Below are positions 11,601-24,712 of a stretch of 64,000 nt of DNA, piece after piece. Below the pieces are notes generated by a model. That model searched no databases. It had not been told where the DNA came from and saw nothing but the letters and a program-made list of their open reading frames with translations. The stretch spans positions 2,170,001 to 2,234,000 of the forward strand of contig JAULSR010000002.1 in the NCBI GenBank assembly GCA_030512295.1. The letters run 5' to 3'. The position numbers and the translations under genes were made by a program. The first letter of the stretch is position 1. Each line of letters starts with the position of its first letter. The DNA is from Bombardia bombarda (Eukaryota > Ascomycota > Sordariomycetes > Sordariales > Lasiosphaeriaceae).

Positions 11601-13087
11601 CTGAAGGCAGAACTCGAGGCCGCTAAGGCTAGGATTGCCGAGGATGAGAAGAAGTCCCAGGCTGCGAGCCTTCTCAAGGAAGAGCTCGAGGCCGCTCAGG
11701 CCAGGATTGCTGAGGATGAGAAGAAGTCCCAAGCTGCGCTTGACTCTTTGAGGAAGGGGATGGAGGACCGACAGGCTGCGGAAGTTGGGAAGCTGATTTC
11801 GATGCACAATGAGGCTCAGGAGGCCTTGAGGCAAGATGGTGCTTCGAGCAACAAGTCACAGCTGGACGCGCTGATTGCTGAGCATGCTAAGACTGTCGAA
11901 TCTCTAAAAGCCGAGTTTGACTCTTTGAAGACTAAGCTCGAAACCGACCAATCAGAGTACGAATCCGCCCTTGATTCTTACGCCGAAGACCTTAACAACT
12001 TGGAACGCGCCAAGATCCAGGCCGAATCCGCTCTCGAGGCCGAGAAGGCCGAGCACGCAAAGGCACAGGAAGAGATTAACAGCCTCAGCCAGCTGCTCGC
12101 GCTAGAAAAGATGGAGAAATTTACGGCGCTTGGAGACTTGGATGCGGCGAAGAATGCCAAGCCCGACACCACTGAGCTAGACACAGCGCGGGAGCAGCTC
12201 GCTGCCCGCGAGAAGGAGTTTGCGACTCTCAAGGCCAGTTATGAGCATGAATTGGCCAGTGCTAGCGAGGTCTCGAAGAAGGCCATGACGAAACTCTCTT
12301 CTCTCGAGGAGGAGCTTCTCGTTACAAATAAGGAGATCGAGGCGCACAGGCTCGAAGCCGAGGCCTACCACAAGACGTCGCAGGCGGACTACAAGGATAT
12401 GCATGACAGCATGACTCAGCTTGTGGAGGAGGCCGAGGGCAAGGCGGCCGAGACGGCCAAGCGATTTAACGAGGCGGAGCAGAGGATTGCTGAGCTGAGC
12501 GCACAGTTGAAGGTCAAGGATGCGGAGTTGGCAGAGGCAAAGGTAGGTGTTTTCTGGGCACGTATGCTTACATGAGGCAGTTCAGTTCAGTTCACTGACA
12601 GATTCGGTGTGTGTGTGTTGCAGCAGACCAGGGCTGACCCACCAAAGGGCCTCGCCGCGAGCCGTTTTGCCAACGCGCCGGACGATGAGAAGAATGGGGA
12701 CGGAGCAACAGCAACAGCTGAAGGTGTGTTGTCGCCCGATCATTCGTCGCCGGCATTAGCCAACGTACGTGACGACGGATCATCATTAGCAGCAGCAGCA
12801 GAAGCGAACGTATGAGAGACCCGCCCTACCCTTTTATGCTTAAAGGGTTCGCGCCTGTTTTGCTCTCTGCTAATTGTGTATTCCTCTGCTGTTTTTGCAT
12901 TGGTTTTTTTAAAATCAAAAGACTACAAGTTGGTATGCTAACGTTATGAATCTTCTCGCAGCTCGCTAAGGTCAAAGCCACGGCCAGCCAGCTCGCAGCG
13001 CTGGATGACGAGATGAGGGATAATAATTATCGTCTTCTCAAGACTATTACTGCTATTAGCGGTAATAGTAAGCAGGAGGATGCTTAA
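8649..13087 (+). CDS. Long coiled-coil protein (M-protein-repeat-like)
   Basis: Exons are 8649-12542, 12624-12764 (or 12809) and 12962-13087, about 1386 or 1401 residues. The ATG at 8649 is the first in the frame; the upstream extension has only a TTG. Residues 1-255 are a disordered Ser/Thr/Ala-rich basic region. From about 260 to the end of exon 1 there is almost unbroken heptad coiled coil dominated by Ala, Glu, Leu and Lys, with recurring blocks such as LEAAHEQL and KKSQAA. The end (LAALDDEMRDNNYRLLKTI) is also helical. Fungal relatives are usually labelled M protein repeat proteins because of low-complexity similarity; the bacterial name carries no functional meaning. The basic tail plus long coiled coil would suit a cytoskeletal, spindle-pole or tethering scaffold, but nothing seen decides this. 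Introns have CTGAC and GCTAAC branch sites. Exon 2 has two in-frame donors, GTACGT at 12765 and GTATGA at 12810, which may give two isoforms. Confidence 0.8.
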
Positions 13088-14435
13088 TATGCTATCCCGA
13101 CTGAGCATGGATGAATGGATAGCACCTGTCCGGTTTCATCTTGGGAGAGTTGCTACGGGCTCCTTCTCTTTCTTTCCCCTTATTTTTCTCGCCGTCTTGG
13201 TGTTTATATTTTGTTCTTTTCTCTTCTTGCAGCCTTGATTGTTACGGATAAATGGGCATGCATATTGTTTACGTACTTTTTATTCTTTACTTTTTTAATC
13301 AGCGAAACGCAACCTTTGGGGACGGGCTGCTTGCCCGCCCTCGCGTGCTTACCCTTGATCTCTTCTCCCCTTCTGCTCACCTTGTCATCTACTTTTTATA
13401 CCCTTTCGGTTTATATTTTATCTCTCTCTATCTCCATCATCCCCGTTTTGAGTTGAAAGGTCGCCATGCTCGGGGAAGGGAACAAGATTGTTTCTGTGGC
13501 TGTCGATATGGGTTGTGGTAGCGGCACAGCGATGAAGACAGATGGGAGGTTACGTGCTGTGTTGTCGATTTATTTGGTTTATGGAAATGGTTGGGATCGT
13601 GGTCTGCCTCGATAGGGGTGAACTGTTGAGCTAACTGTGCTTCGTAGAGGTAATTGTAGGGTTAGGAGTAAAACTGGGGGCGTGATTACGATAGCGATAA
13701 CGATAACCACCGAGAAGCAAGCCACGCACAAGCCACTTATCCAGCTCAATTTATCCGTGCTATCCCAGGCAATTGGGTGTGGGTCCCTCCTGGAGAGCAA
13801 GAAAATTTTCCGCACCTGCAAACAATTTTCCGCCCAGGTCCAACGCGGTCAAAACTCCAGCCGTTCCCTCCTTCGGAGCCGCCAGTTCTTCCGCAGCGAT
13901 AGGTAATCCATCGCCGACTTGAAAATAGTTTCATGGAAAATACTTGCAGGTATGTTCTTCTCGACCATGATAGTTTTCCTGCTCAATTTTTGCCAGCCCC
14001 AGGCCACATCACCCTCTCTCTGGACAAGATGCATCCGCCACTCATTTGGGCGTCGTCTTGCTTTACTATGCGATCGATTGCCCTTGCATTGCGCGCTCAA
14101 ACAAAAAGTCCATAATGTTACCCTCGATAGAAAAGCTTCAATTGATTGCATTGTTGATTGATTGAAGATCCCTGTGCCGTCCTGTCAGCCAGCAAAGCAA
14201 ACCAAGCAAGCCAGCCAGCCAGCCAATGCTAATGTCGTCGCGTGTGAATCAGCTTGTTGCCAACCAGTTATCCAAGCTCTCGAGCTCTCTGTCTTGTGAT
14301 CAATCGAGCCCTCAGTTTCTTTCTTAAAGGGGGAAGAAATTTGACCTGGTTTGGTAGTCTAGCTCTGCGCGCCCACTCTTTGTCGCCCGGCGCGTCTTCC
14401 GACGGGCTCGCGACGACAGAACAGCATCGCCCACC
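13088..14435. promoter_or_regulatory. Intergenic region upstream of the RGT1-like gene
   Basis: This holds the 3' region of the coiled-coil gene (T-rich to about 13450) and the promoter and leader of the RGT1-like gene. There is one telomere-like TAGGGTTAG near 13655 and short AGCC repeats at about 14190-14225. No gene is seen. Confidence 0.45.
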
Positions 14436-14865
14436 ATGGACGAGAAGGGGGCCGTCGTAGAGGCCGAAGATGTCTTAATGCAAAACAGCTACCCATCGCC
14501 CACCGTCGACGTGCCCGACGCCCACTTCTACCAGCTTGGCACGCGCGAGCACGACATGGATCATCAGGGCGTCCAGGCTGAACATCAGCAGCACGACCTC
14601 GGCAGCGTCCCAGACCACCAGGAGCAGCAGCAACAGCAGCACGAAGACCATGATCTGCACGAGCTCCAGGAGCTGCAAGAGCAGCCGGCACCACACCAGC
14701 ACCATGCGCCCGGGGTTGTCAGCGCCGAAGAGCTGCAGCTCGCCGCCCAGTTGTCCCAGGACCTTGCTGCTCCTATGATGGCTGTCGCGCATAGCCAGGA
14801 GCAGCAGGAGCATGAACATCAGATGCATCAACAACATCAGCACCAACAACAGCAGCAACAACAGC

Positions 14866-14938
<73 letters not shown>

Positions 14939-17681
14939 TCAGCATCAGCATCAACATCAGCATCAACATCAGCATCAGCAACAGGCAGAGGAGGCAGATA
15001 TGGAGAGCCAAGGGCATGCCGACCTGCAACAGGAGCACCCCGATCTTTCCGAGCAGCTCCAGGTCCAGCTGCAGCAACACGACCGCGACCTACAGAATGC
15101 CATGCCGATGTCGCATCCAGACCAGCAACAAGCCGAAAGCCATCATTATGCGCCGCCGCCGACGCATATGCCTGCTCATATTCCCATGGACCACTCACAG
15201 CTCCATTCGCAATATGCAGCACTGATCGACAACACCCCGCCCCGTAAGAGATCCAAGGTCTCCCGGGCCTGCGACGAGTGTCGTCGCAAAAAGATCAAAT
15301 GCGATGCGCAGTCCGAAGCAGGCGACCAGCCTTGTTCCAACTGCAGGCGATCGGCCGCTCCATGTTTGTTCAGTCGCGTTCCGCAAAAACGTGGACCAAG
15401 TAAGGGGTAAGTGTGTTGTTACTAGTTTACAGGGGGGGGTGTGTACGCATTCAAAGTAGCTAACTGACATGTGACAGATATATCAAAGAGCTGGCTGATC
15501 GTATCAACACAATCGAAGGCAAGTTTGGCATAAGCAAGGAAGGCCTAGACGCAGCGCGTAGAGCCTCGGCCGAGGCTTTCTCAACACCAATGTCGGGCGA
15601 CGACGCCAGGAAGCGGCCATTCTCTAGCATCTCGGCCGAGAGCTTCTCAACCCCGACACCTGTACGGCACCCGGGGTGGGCTCCAGAGCAGAGGCCTCTG
15701 CGACCATACTCTTCGGACTATCGCACTACGTATACTGTCAATGACCTCGCACCGAAACCTGCCACGCCTGTTACATATTCTGGAACGAACGAAAGCACAC
15801 CGCAGGCTCAGTTGGAAGCTGCTTTGACGAATGGGGCGATCCCGTCTCATGACGGGCTGACGCAGAACGGACAACCCCGCGACGGCCCCCCTACTGTCGG
15901 TTTATCTACGAATGGCTCGCTTCATGATGGTTTGCCGCGGGATAGTCTGTCGCAGGATGGCCTTCCGCAGAATGGCCTGGTGCAGAATGGGATGTCGCCA
16001 AACGGTCTTGAAGCGCATGGTCTACCTCAGGTTGACCTGCCGCAGGATGAGTTGCCGCAGGATACGCTGCATGAAGTTGATGAGTTGCGGGAGATAGAGG
16101 ATGCTGCGTTTGAATGGTAAGCACGTTTCGTATTAGTAAGTGATGCTTGCAAATTGTCTAACATGGCTTCTCAGTTACCTCAACATCATACACCCGACAT
16201 TTCCAGTTCTCGCAAGCACCAAGGCTCGAGTTCAGTCACTGCTTGGACAGTGTCCGCTGTTGCTACGAAACGCCTTTTACAACGCTTTCCTCGCCCTAAT
16301 AAAACCGTCGCTCGCAGACTCGACCAATCAGGACACCAATGACTCTCTCACCGCAAACCAATTGCTTAGCGAATGGGAAGCCGAACGACACTCCCGATCT
16401 ATGGCAACCGACCTTGTGTACTTGCAGACTCTCACTATGATGATAATCGAAGCAGACCACCAAGGTATCGCGTCAGTAAAGGGCCAGCTGGGCGGGCCTC
16501 CAAAATCATCTACGCTTGGGCGAGCAGCGGGCCTAGGATATTCTATGAAGCTGCATCTTAGTCGGCTGAGTCCTAACCCAAGTCCTGATTTGGATCTGGA
16601 CTCGGATGACAATGTCGCCTTGAGGGTTTGGTGGACCCTTGTTACCTTGGACCGTTGGAATGCGGTTGGAACAGCCACGCCTCCCATGATCAACAACGAT
16701 AGCGTTGTGATTCTACCTGGGCTCAGGTATATTGTGGGAGAGGTGGTGTATAATTTGATTCGTAAGACACATTCCCTGATTATCTATCTCCCTTAGCACC
16801 CTTAAGAAGCAATACTGACCGGCACAGAACTATCGTACATCCTAGGACACTTCATCCCGCTGGCCATGAGCCCATCCATCGATCTCAGCGCCAGCAATGG
16901 CCCATACTTTGGGTCGCTGACCAACGTAATCATGGAGAGCTTCCGGCTGCAGTTTCCAGCAGAGTTCACCGAGTCGCGGGAGCCGGTCCTCCACCTGGCC
17001 TACTGGCACATCCGGCTCCTCTCGGACCTCTTTTCGCCATCGTCGAGAGCAGAGCACGTCCTGCGAGACTGCAAGAACGTCGTCGGCCTCCTCACTAGCA
17101 ACCCCCTCCTGCTGAACCCCCTGAACCACCACTTTGTCTGCCTGGCCTCGCTGGCTCTCCTGGAGCTCGGCAAGGTGGAGAGCACGCGCGACGAGGCTAC
17201 CAGACTCGTCACGGACGTGCTCGATTTCCGCGTTGCGCCGTCGCCGTGGAATGCGGTCGTGCGCGACACGATCACGGAGAAGAACAGTAATAACAATAAT
17301 CACAACAGGCCGTTGACTGGCTCAGGTCTGCTTAATAGCCATAATCTGCAGCATCTGGCTGACCTCGCTACGGCGGTGGAAGAGGAGGTAGGGGCGGTAT
17401 TAGGAGGAGGAGGAGGAGGAGGAGGAGGAGGTGTTGTAGGATTAGGATTGGGAGGGTTAGGAGGGGGAGTGGGAGTCGGGGTAGGGGGTACCTCTGTCGT
17501 TGGTACCGCCGCCGCCACAGCTGCCGCCGCCGCAGAGGAGTTGGTCAAGCAGGAGCAGCAGCCCCTGGATGGGATCAAGAAGTATGAGAATTACCTCGGG
17601 CATGGGTTTGATCCGCTGCCGTTTTTGAGGGCGGGGTATCTGATGTGTTTTGACGAGGCGCCCAAGGCGGCGGCGATTTGA
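14436..17681 (+). CDS. rgt1: RGT1-like Zn2Cys6 glucose-responsive transcription factor
   Basis: Four exons, 14436-15406, 15478-16116, 16175-16761 and 16828-17681, give about 1016 residues; every junction is GT-AG and keeps the frame. The start has a strong context (CCACCATGG). The Zn2Cys6 cluster is at residues 279-310 (CX2CX6CX10CX2CX6C), followed by the RGT1-family signature FSRVPQKRGPSKGYIKEL. That signature spans intron 1, leading into a dimerisation helix. The fungal middle-homology region begins at YLNIIHPTFPVL in exon 3. In yeast and related fungi this family represses glucose transporter genes when glucose is low; that role here is inference. Low-complexity insertions are striking: poly-Gln and His-Gln runs before the DNA-binding domain, 15 pentapeptide units in exon 2, and poly-Gly encoded by GGA repeats near 17400. 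Family assignment is good; the regulated genes are unknown. Confidence 0.88.
14825..14995 (+). repeat. CAA/CAG and CAT-CAG trinucleotide tracts (poly-Gln, His-Gln)
   Basis: Within exon 1 of the RGT1-like gene, a run of CAA and CAG codons gives more than 30 consecutive Gln. Alternating CAT-CAG and CAT-CAA codons follow and give a His-Gln stretch. Such tracts vary in length between strains and are prone to assembly error. Confidence 0.9.
15848..16072 (+). repeat. 15-bp coding minisatellite, 15 pentapeptide units
   Basis: Fifteen in-frame 15-bp units with no length variation encode pentapeptides of the pattern x-[Asp/Asn]-Gly-Leu-Pro (examples HDGLP, QDGLP, QNGLV, QDELP). Early and late units are more divergent than the central ones. 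This lies between the DNA-binding and middle-homology regions of the RGT1-like factor. Confidence 0.85.
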
Positions 17682-20600
17682 GATCGTTTAGCGCGCGCCA
17701 GCCCCTGAGCTGATCTCACATATTCATCTGCGATCACCCTCCTACAAGCACAAACACCACATGCATATATGTATTTCTATGGAGAAATGGAGGCGAGGGG
17801 GGGGGGTTTGTACTTGTTCTTTTTATTATTGTACGCCTAGGTAGTATACCCTTTTTTTTTTTTTCCTAGTGTGTATCTTTATTATTTATTTTCCATCTTT
17901 TGCGTTTTATTTATTGGTTCGCTACTATGCTCCTTTCAGTACTTTCCTTACCCAGTTAATTATGGCTTCGCTTCCCTGGCGGGCGGTTCGGGCGGCATCT
18001 GAGCAACACGATGATGCAACGGCTTTATCCCTGTGTACTCTGTTAGGAATCCGCTTTCACATTCGTGTTATTAATTCATTTCATTTCATTTCATGTATTT
18101 ATTTGGTACTATCTTGTATTCGGGCTGCCACCCCCTCCATTCCACCACCATCTATCTCATGTTTGTTCAGAGGCTGGTCCCTGTTTTGCGGCTGTGTGGA
18201 CTGGGCGGGCTGGGCAGGGCATCCTGGTTGTGGAAAAGCGGTAGGCTTTTGTCTACTTGTTCAATGAGGGGTGTATTTCGATGGTGGTGGTGGTGGTTGT
18301 TGTTTGCCCTCTTCAGTCTGGATAAAGAGGAGGGTGTCTTGCTCTGCTACTACCGACTGGCCGGCTTGCTGGCACTTGAGGAGGTGGGATGTCTATATAT
18401 ATTTTACTTGGCAAGGAGGTCGCAGATCCTAAAATAAGGGGAAGGGAAAGGGAGGGAGGGACGGCAGCTTTTACATATGTATCGAGGATGTCACCAAAAG
18501 TTTAAAAAGGGGCGCGGCGTATACCGGTATCGGTAGTAGTCTTCGACATGCCACTAAAGATTTACATAAACTGAAAGTATTTTGCTATTCCAGGTGAGAC
18601 GAGACTCACTCGCGACTTCGCGACTTCGGGGGCTTACATACCCTTGCTTCGCTACACTCATCTGTGAATAAATGATGTGAAGAAAATTAAAATATTAAAA
18701 AAATGTAAGGACCTCCACAGTTCATCTTATCATATGGGGAAAGTTGGAGAATGAATCCAGATCCCGAAGGCTAACAGATGAGATGAGCCAGTGTCGAAGC
18801 TTGATCCCTGCGTCTCTAGCTGTCTTTGTCTGGCTGCTGTGGGTTACTGAGTTTGCATCTCCGGTTTACGTAGGCTTAAGTATTCCCTCCCCATATGTAC
18901 ATAACAGAAATATAAAGACGGTGTGTGTTAGGTTTGTAGGAGGTATGTACGAATATGGTAGATGGTGAACGATAAAGTGAAGCTATTGCCAAGAACGATG
19001 ATGGTACATACCTAGAGTCCTCAGACAGCTGCTACTGTACTTGACGACCCCTCATTCTCACTCGGTTCTTCACCATGATCAGCCCCTCGATTCCAATTCG
19101 GCTTATTTTTTTATTTTCTTTGGATGGGATGGGATTGGATTGGAGGACCCAGTGGGGTCGCTCGCCGCACCGGCGATGTGTGAATTTGGAGCCCGGTAGC
19201 AGGAGAGCTCCTCCAAGCTTTTTCGACTAGTGGTTTGTTAGTGCTGTGTTAGTGTCTGGAGCCTGTCGGCTCGCTCGTTCGTTTCCTTGATCTCCGTTTT
19301 GTGTGTAAATCAGTTGTGGTTACAGTTGGGTTAAGGAGAGATGGGGTCGGTGATCCTTCCTGTCAAGTACCATGGGTATACCTTACAGAGATAGAGATAC
19401 CGAGATACGAAGGATTTTCTAGGGGTTCAGATCCAGATGAGATTCACCAAGGCGGCATAGCGGGCTCCGGAATCCGGTGCTCCGACCTCGCCAACGAATT
19501 GGGTTTGTCTTTTCTTGTTTCCGGGTTTCTGAGTTTTGGGAATGCAAGGTAAGGGATTGCTGTGTTGTGACAGCTAAGATATTGAGTGAGTGTACTGTTG
19601 TTAGTGAAGTCTACTATTTTTATATGTGCTTGGTTGTGAGTCTCTGAACAACTTGCTAACAGGCCGAAGCCGTCGGGAGAATGCCCAGCTCGGTACTCTC
19701 TACCATGGGTCTTGGCAGATGACCGCCGACCGGTTTGCCGGTTCGCGAGCCCGCTGCAGGCCAAGCTTTTTTTTTTGTCTTTGTTGAGTGTAGCAAGTAG
19801 TGAGAAAAAGTGAGATGGGCGTGTTGTTCGGGCCCGAGAAGATTGGAGATGATGCAAGACACGAAGCAAGAAAGAAAGGAAAGAAAGCACCGAACGGATT
19901 TAATCTACCAGTTTGGGAAGATTTGCGCACCGGAGGCATGTTATCTGACGCCACATTTTTTTGGAGACAGCATGTTTTTTGCAAAACGTCGGTGAAGACA
20001 TCTTACATAACGAATGGTGATTGATGGGGAGAGGACGGCTCCTCCGGAATATGCAATCATGAGTGTTCAGTTGCTTTTACGTGCATATGTCATGATACGG
20101 TATACGGCATGCGAGCTGCGAATTGCCGATTGCGAGCGGGCAGCGGACTTATATATGTTGTGATAGATAGATCTAAAGCTTTTTCTACTTGTCCTTTTCT
20201 ACTTGTCAGTGGGTGTGTCACAAATGGGATTTAGTGGACGGTGCTATCCTGCATCATCAATGGTTGCATGTGTAGGTGTCATCTCGATACATGATATATG
20301 AAATCTGACCCCAATTATTAAGTTGACCGACCGACCGCCCTACCGTGTTTTCCAACCCATCCTTCCCCCGTCTGAGCATTCCGTTGCAGTCCCATCACAG
20401 GATGAACATTGTAGATGCCACTTTAGCAGAAACTGACACCACGTTAAGGTCAGTTATGAACTGAACCACTGCCAAATTCACCCGAATATTCCGTGGGTGT
20501 GCTAGCTCCTTTCGTTAAAGGACGGAGTTCGCGCCCAAGCATTCCTCGGCCATCCATATACCGGTCCCGAGAGACGAAATGGGGTATGAACATGACGGTG

Positions 20601-23600
20601 ATTAACGCATAGCTATATGCCACAGTCGTGTAACCATCGGGAACGGTGTCGGCTCGAGGAAACATACGGAAACTTGTCGACGTAGGGAGAGGTCAAGCAT
20701 CCAGAAGAGGAGAGTCTCGGCCCAGAAAAGAGGCATGGCAAGACTGCCGAGGATGGTGCAGACAGTTTCAAAATGTATCTGATCTGGTCCTCCTCCATTT
20801 TCTAGACTGTTGCGCTGCGGAGCGTGGAGAGCGGGCAAAGATTCGGGCGGATGGATGCAAGGAAGCTATTGCGAATAAATTCCATATGATGGAGTGGGTT
20901 TTGTCACTTTTGTGTGGCCAAACTAAACCTAGTCAGGGCCTCATGAATGCATTTCCAAACGAACCGGCCAGTTCGCAAAGTTACCTAGTTATCGTAAGCC
21001 ACCGCCATCGCCCAGCCATCGCCCAGCAATGGAAGGGCCTGCCCTGGAAGTAGGTAAACGCCAATAAGCATGGCCGTGCCGGCCGCCGACCTGTCCATTC
21101 TGGGTACTTCAGGTGGGGGGTTGGTACATTACATGTAGAATATCGAAGATTCATTTTCAACATGGTACGGAGGTAGAGAAACGAGAGCCGCTGCAGATCC
21201 CGTCCGTTCCTTCTTTTCGGATCCCCGGGGGGTACATCAGGGGCTGTAGCTTAGGTTGTAGGGTCCCTAAACAGTTGCCTACTGCGGTACCCCAGAGAGG
21301 CAAAACGACGTGTAGATCCCGTTCTTGGTCGGGGCTTAAAAAGGGTTTATGCAGGAAAACGTGGGACGCGGGCGCGGGTTGGCAGCGGGCAAGCAAGCAG
21401 GCGCGATTTCAGGGAACGGAATTCTCACCATCGGGCAGGATCAGCATCATCATTGTCAGCGGCAGCGGCAGCAGCAGCAGCAGACTGAATCAATGTCTCA
21501 TCCTTCTTCTTCCTCAGCAGGGCAGTCATCATCCATGGCCAAGTTGCTTCTCCTCTTTTTCTTCCTTTTTTTATTCTTTCTCCATGATAATACATAGAAG
21601 GAACGACATGTCTTAGATCCTTTATTTCAGCATGCACGTTGGGGTAAGCAACGCATCGACCACCATCCATCGGTATACATCGGGTTGTATCCGTACGTCG
21701 TTCGGTCACTTCGGTCCATGTTCCTTGAGCCGCACTAGGTAAAACAAGGAACAAAAACAATGTAAGCCGGGCGAGCACGCCCGAGCTATCACAAACGGCA
21801 AACAAGCTGGCCCAGCCAGACCTTTTATCGTGCAGTCATTCAAGTTTTGTGTCAAGTAACACAAGTTTCTACGCCGTTGAAATGGTTACTCAGCATACAT
21901 TTGTGATTGTGCTACCATCCTCGAGTACTGAAGTACCATGGGGGCCAATCGACGACAGGGGAATTGGTCTTGTCGATCAAGTCGTGAATAAATACCTTAT
22001 ACGTGGGAATGGGGAATGGCGGGCGGTCGGGCTTGGGCTGCCTTATGCAAGAATTACAGACTGCAGAATGCAGACAATGGACCAACCACCTGCCCTTTGC
22101 TGCAAGTTCCTCGCACAGAGACACCAGACAGACTACGTCGACTGACAGTGAGACAAACAGACGACTGACAGCGCGTGACAGCATTGTTTCCAACTTACTC
22201 TCATTTCCGACCATGCCGACTAGCTGTGTCGCTGTCCGATTTAAAAAAATAAAAAAAAAACAATGAAAGAAAGTCAGGTATAAATCCGATCCAACAAACC
22301 AACTGCTTAAATAACCCCAAAAGCAGATAGCTGAAAGCACTGACAGTAAGTACTGATTATCTGCACAGTATCTGCAATCTGCACATCTATCTGCACTTCC
22401 TTCTGCATTCCTGCGCAACGGTAATTATTTTCCCTGGCATGTGGCATTCGGTGTTGTTGTCGCAAACGAGAGCCTGGCAGCGCCCAGCAGTGTTGTATCG
22501 GCATATGCACGAGGACAATGATACTGTAAACGGTAGGTGGTGGTGGGCAGCTCTGTTGCAGCAAGAATCACCCTGAACCACCCATGAAAAGGCATGCAGG
22601 AACCGTGGCTAGGTACATAAATACATCCAATACGTTACCTACCTTATACACTATATCGGTAATGGGTAGCGTATGTGCCTAGTATCTTCGGCACGGTCAG
22701 CAGCAGCAGCAACAGGAGCAGCAGGAGCAGGAGCACCTAACAGCAGGAGCACCTAACAGCAGGAACAGCAAGCAGTAGCTCTCCCCAGTCTCCAGCTGCA
22801 ACTCATCTCATCCAATCCATCCTTATTTGCAAGCAATAGGAACAACATGCATTGCAGCAAGGCAAGGCGGAGTAAAAATGAACAAGCAGGGACGAAACAC
22901 TGGGCAGTTCCATCTCGTAAAATAAAATAAACAATTCCATACGTAGGTAGCAAGAGGTCTGGAACTTTTGTCCCTATAGGACCCCGTCGTCGCGACAATT
23001 CCCCAAAACCATCCTTGCCCTCCGAGACTCCTAGAATAGGTTCCCCTCCTCCCCTCCATCCACCCCCACACCACCAATGGCCATACCTAATGATCCTCTC
23101 CCGCCCGCCCCATGCGTCTGCCTTTGTCAGCAGAAGCAGCAACAGTAACCTCCTCGCCCTTCGGGCGTATCACGATGCTGCGATTTGTGTAACCAGCCGA
23201 AAAAGAAACTGAATGATACAGGCTTGTCACCGCAATTGTTACAGCCAAGTTACTTACCTTGCTTGGAAGGAAGCTGTCAATCTCAGTCACATCGGATTCA
23301 ATCGCACGCATCATGCTATCACCAAATCCTTCTTCCTGCAAATGTGAAAACAGTAGATGAATCAGTGGGGGCCAGAACGAACTCCATATCAAGCAATTCA
23401 ATTAGCAGGCAGTTATTCACCTAGCCAGTACTGCTACCCAGGCAGATATTCCAATCCTCCTCCTGTCAACAAAGGACAAAGGATTCATCCACCACCCCAG
23501 CCAGCCGTGATCTGTCAGTCAAAGCTGTTTCGCGCCCCAAACAGACGCGACGACGACGGCTTTTGCCGCCATATGTGAGAATACAGGCAGGGCGGCATGC

Positions 23601-24279
23601 ATCCCGCTCCTCCTCATCCATTAATTCGCTATTCACATCATACACTACATCAATTTTTACATCGCCGCCGTGCCGCGCTGCCGCCGCCGCTGCCGCCGCC
23701 GCCCGGTTTGGCCCTTCCAACAAGGGTACCTAGAAACATTGCTACGCTCGGTACGTAATACAGTCCAAGATTGCAACACAAACAAAATACTACAGTACTA
23801 CCACAGTAATCCAAAACGTCACCAAAAAGCGACCCAAACCCAGAGCAGCTCACCTTGCATCGAAACTAACCAAGAGGCTCCACCACACTACGTTACTTAC
23901 CTGGCTAACTTCATACCTTGCTGAAAAATACCCCATCCAGCCTTTTCACCGAGACCGAGGCAAAAACACTGAAATACGTATACCTAGCTGGGTAGGTGCT
24001 AGCCGACCCGCCTTCGCTTTCTCTTGAATGTTTCATCACTGAATGTACCGAACGTACCGAAACACGCACGTACCTACACAAGTAAGGAACTTGTTACTCT
24101 CGAGATCCCCTTTGCTTTTTCCAAGATATTTGTGGTAAAACTCCGATCCAGTAAGAAGCCTGCCAGTTACGAATATGCCAGTCAGAAGTCAGCCAGCCAT
24201 TGTTATGTCAAATCCTACCTACTTTCCTTGCCGACAAGACGTGGGGATACAAAAGGTATCAACAGACTACAGCATGTGT

Positions 24280-24295
24280 GGGGGGGGGGGGGGGG
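24280..24295. repeat. Homopolymer of 16 G
   Basis: An uninterrupted poly-G run in the gene-poor region. It can form G-quadruplex structure and is prone to sequencing length error. Confidence 0.9.
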
Positions 24296-24688
24296 TCGGG
24301 CGGGCCTAGCCGAGTTATTGACCTACCTGACAGTTAACAGGTTACACTGAATAAATGGCTGCCAGTTCTCTGCTGCTGGCACTGGAGGATTGCCACAATG
24401 GAACACTACCCCCGATGAAAGAGGGGGGTAATACGAATATTGTATGGGAGCCAAAAGCTTCGATGTGTTTACTCGGGGTTTCGTTTATTGTTGGCACCTT
24501 AGGTGTTAGAAGGAATTACTGAATACTTGGTATTCGTATTAGCAGGCCATGCGTATACATTCATCTGCGAGCGACGTGTGCGTTTATGTTGTGCTCCTCA
24601 ACCTACAACAGAGAGAGATAAGATCAAGCAAAGTACAAGACATGCTGCAGCAAAGCTGACAGCAGCAACCTATCTAGATGATACAGAT

Positions 24689-24712
24689 CACACACACACA
24701 CACACACACACA
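24689..24712. repeat. (CA)n microsatellite
   Basis: Twelve CA units in intergenic sequence. Confidence 0.9.

Noticed and set aside
21425..21805. Minus-strand ORF resembling a small secreted protein (hydrophobic start then TWTEVTERR).
   Set aside because: It begins at TTG; no ATG precedes the hydrophobic stretch in frame and no convincing upstream exon was found.
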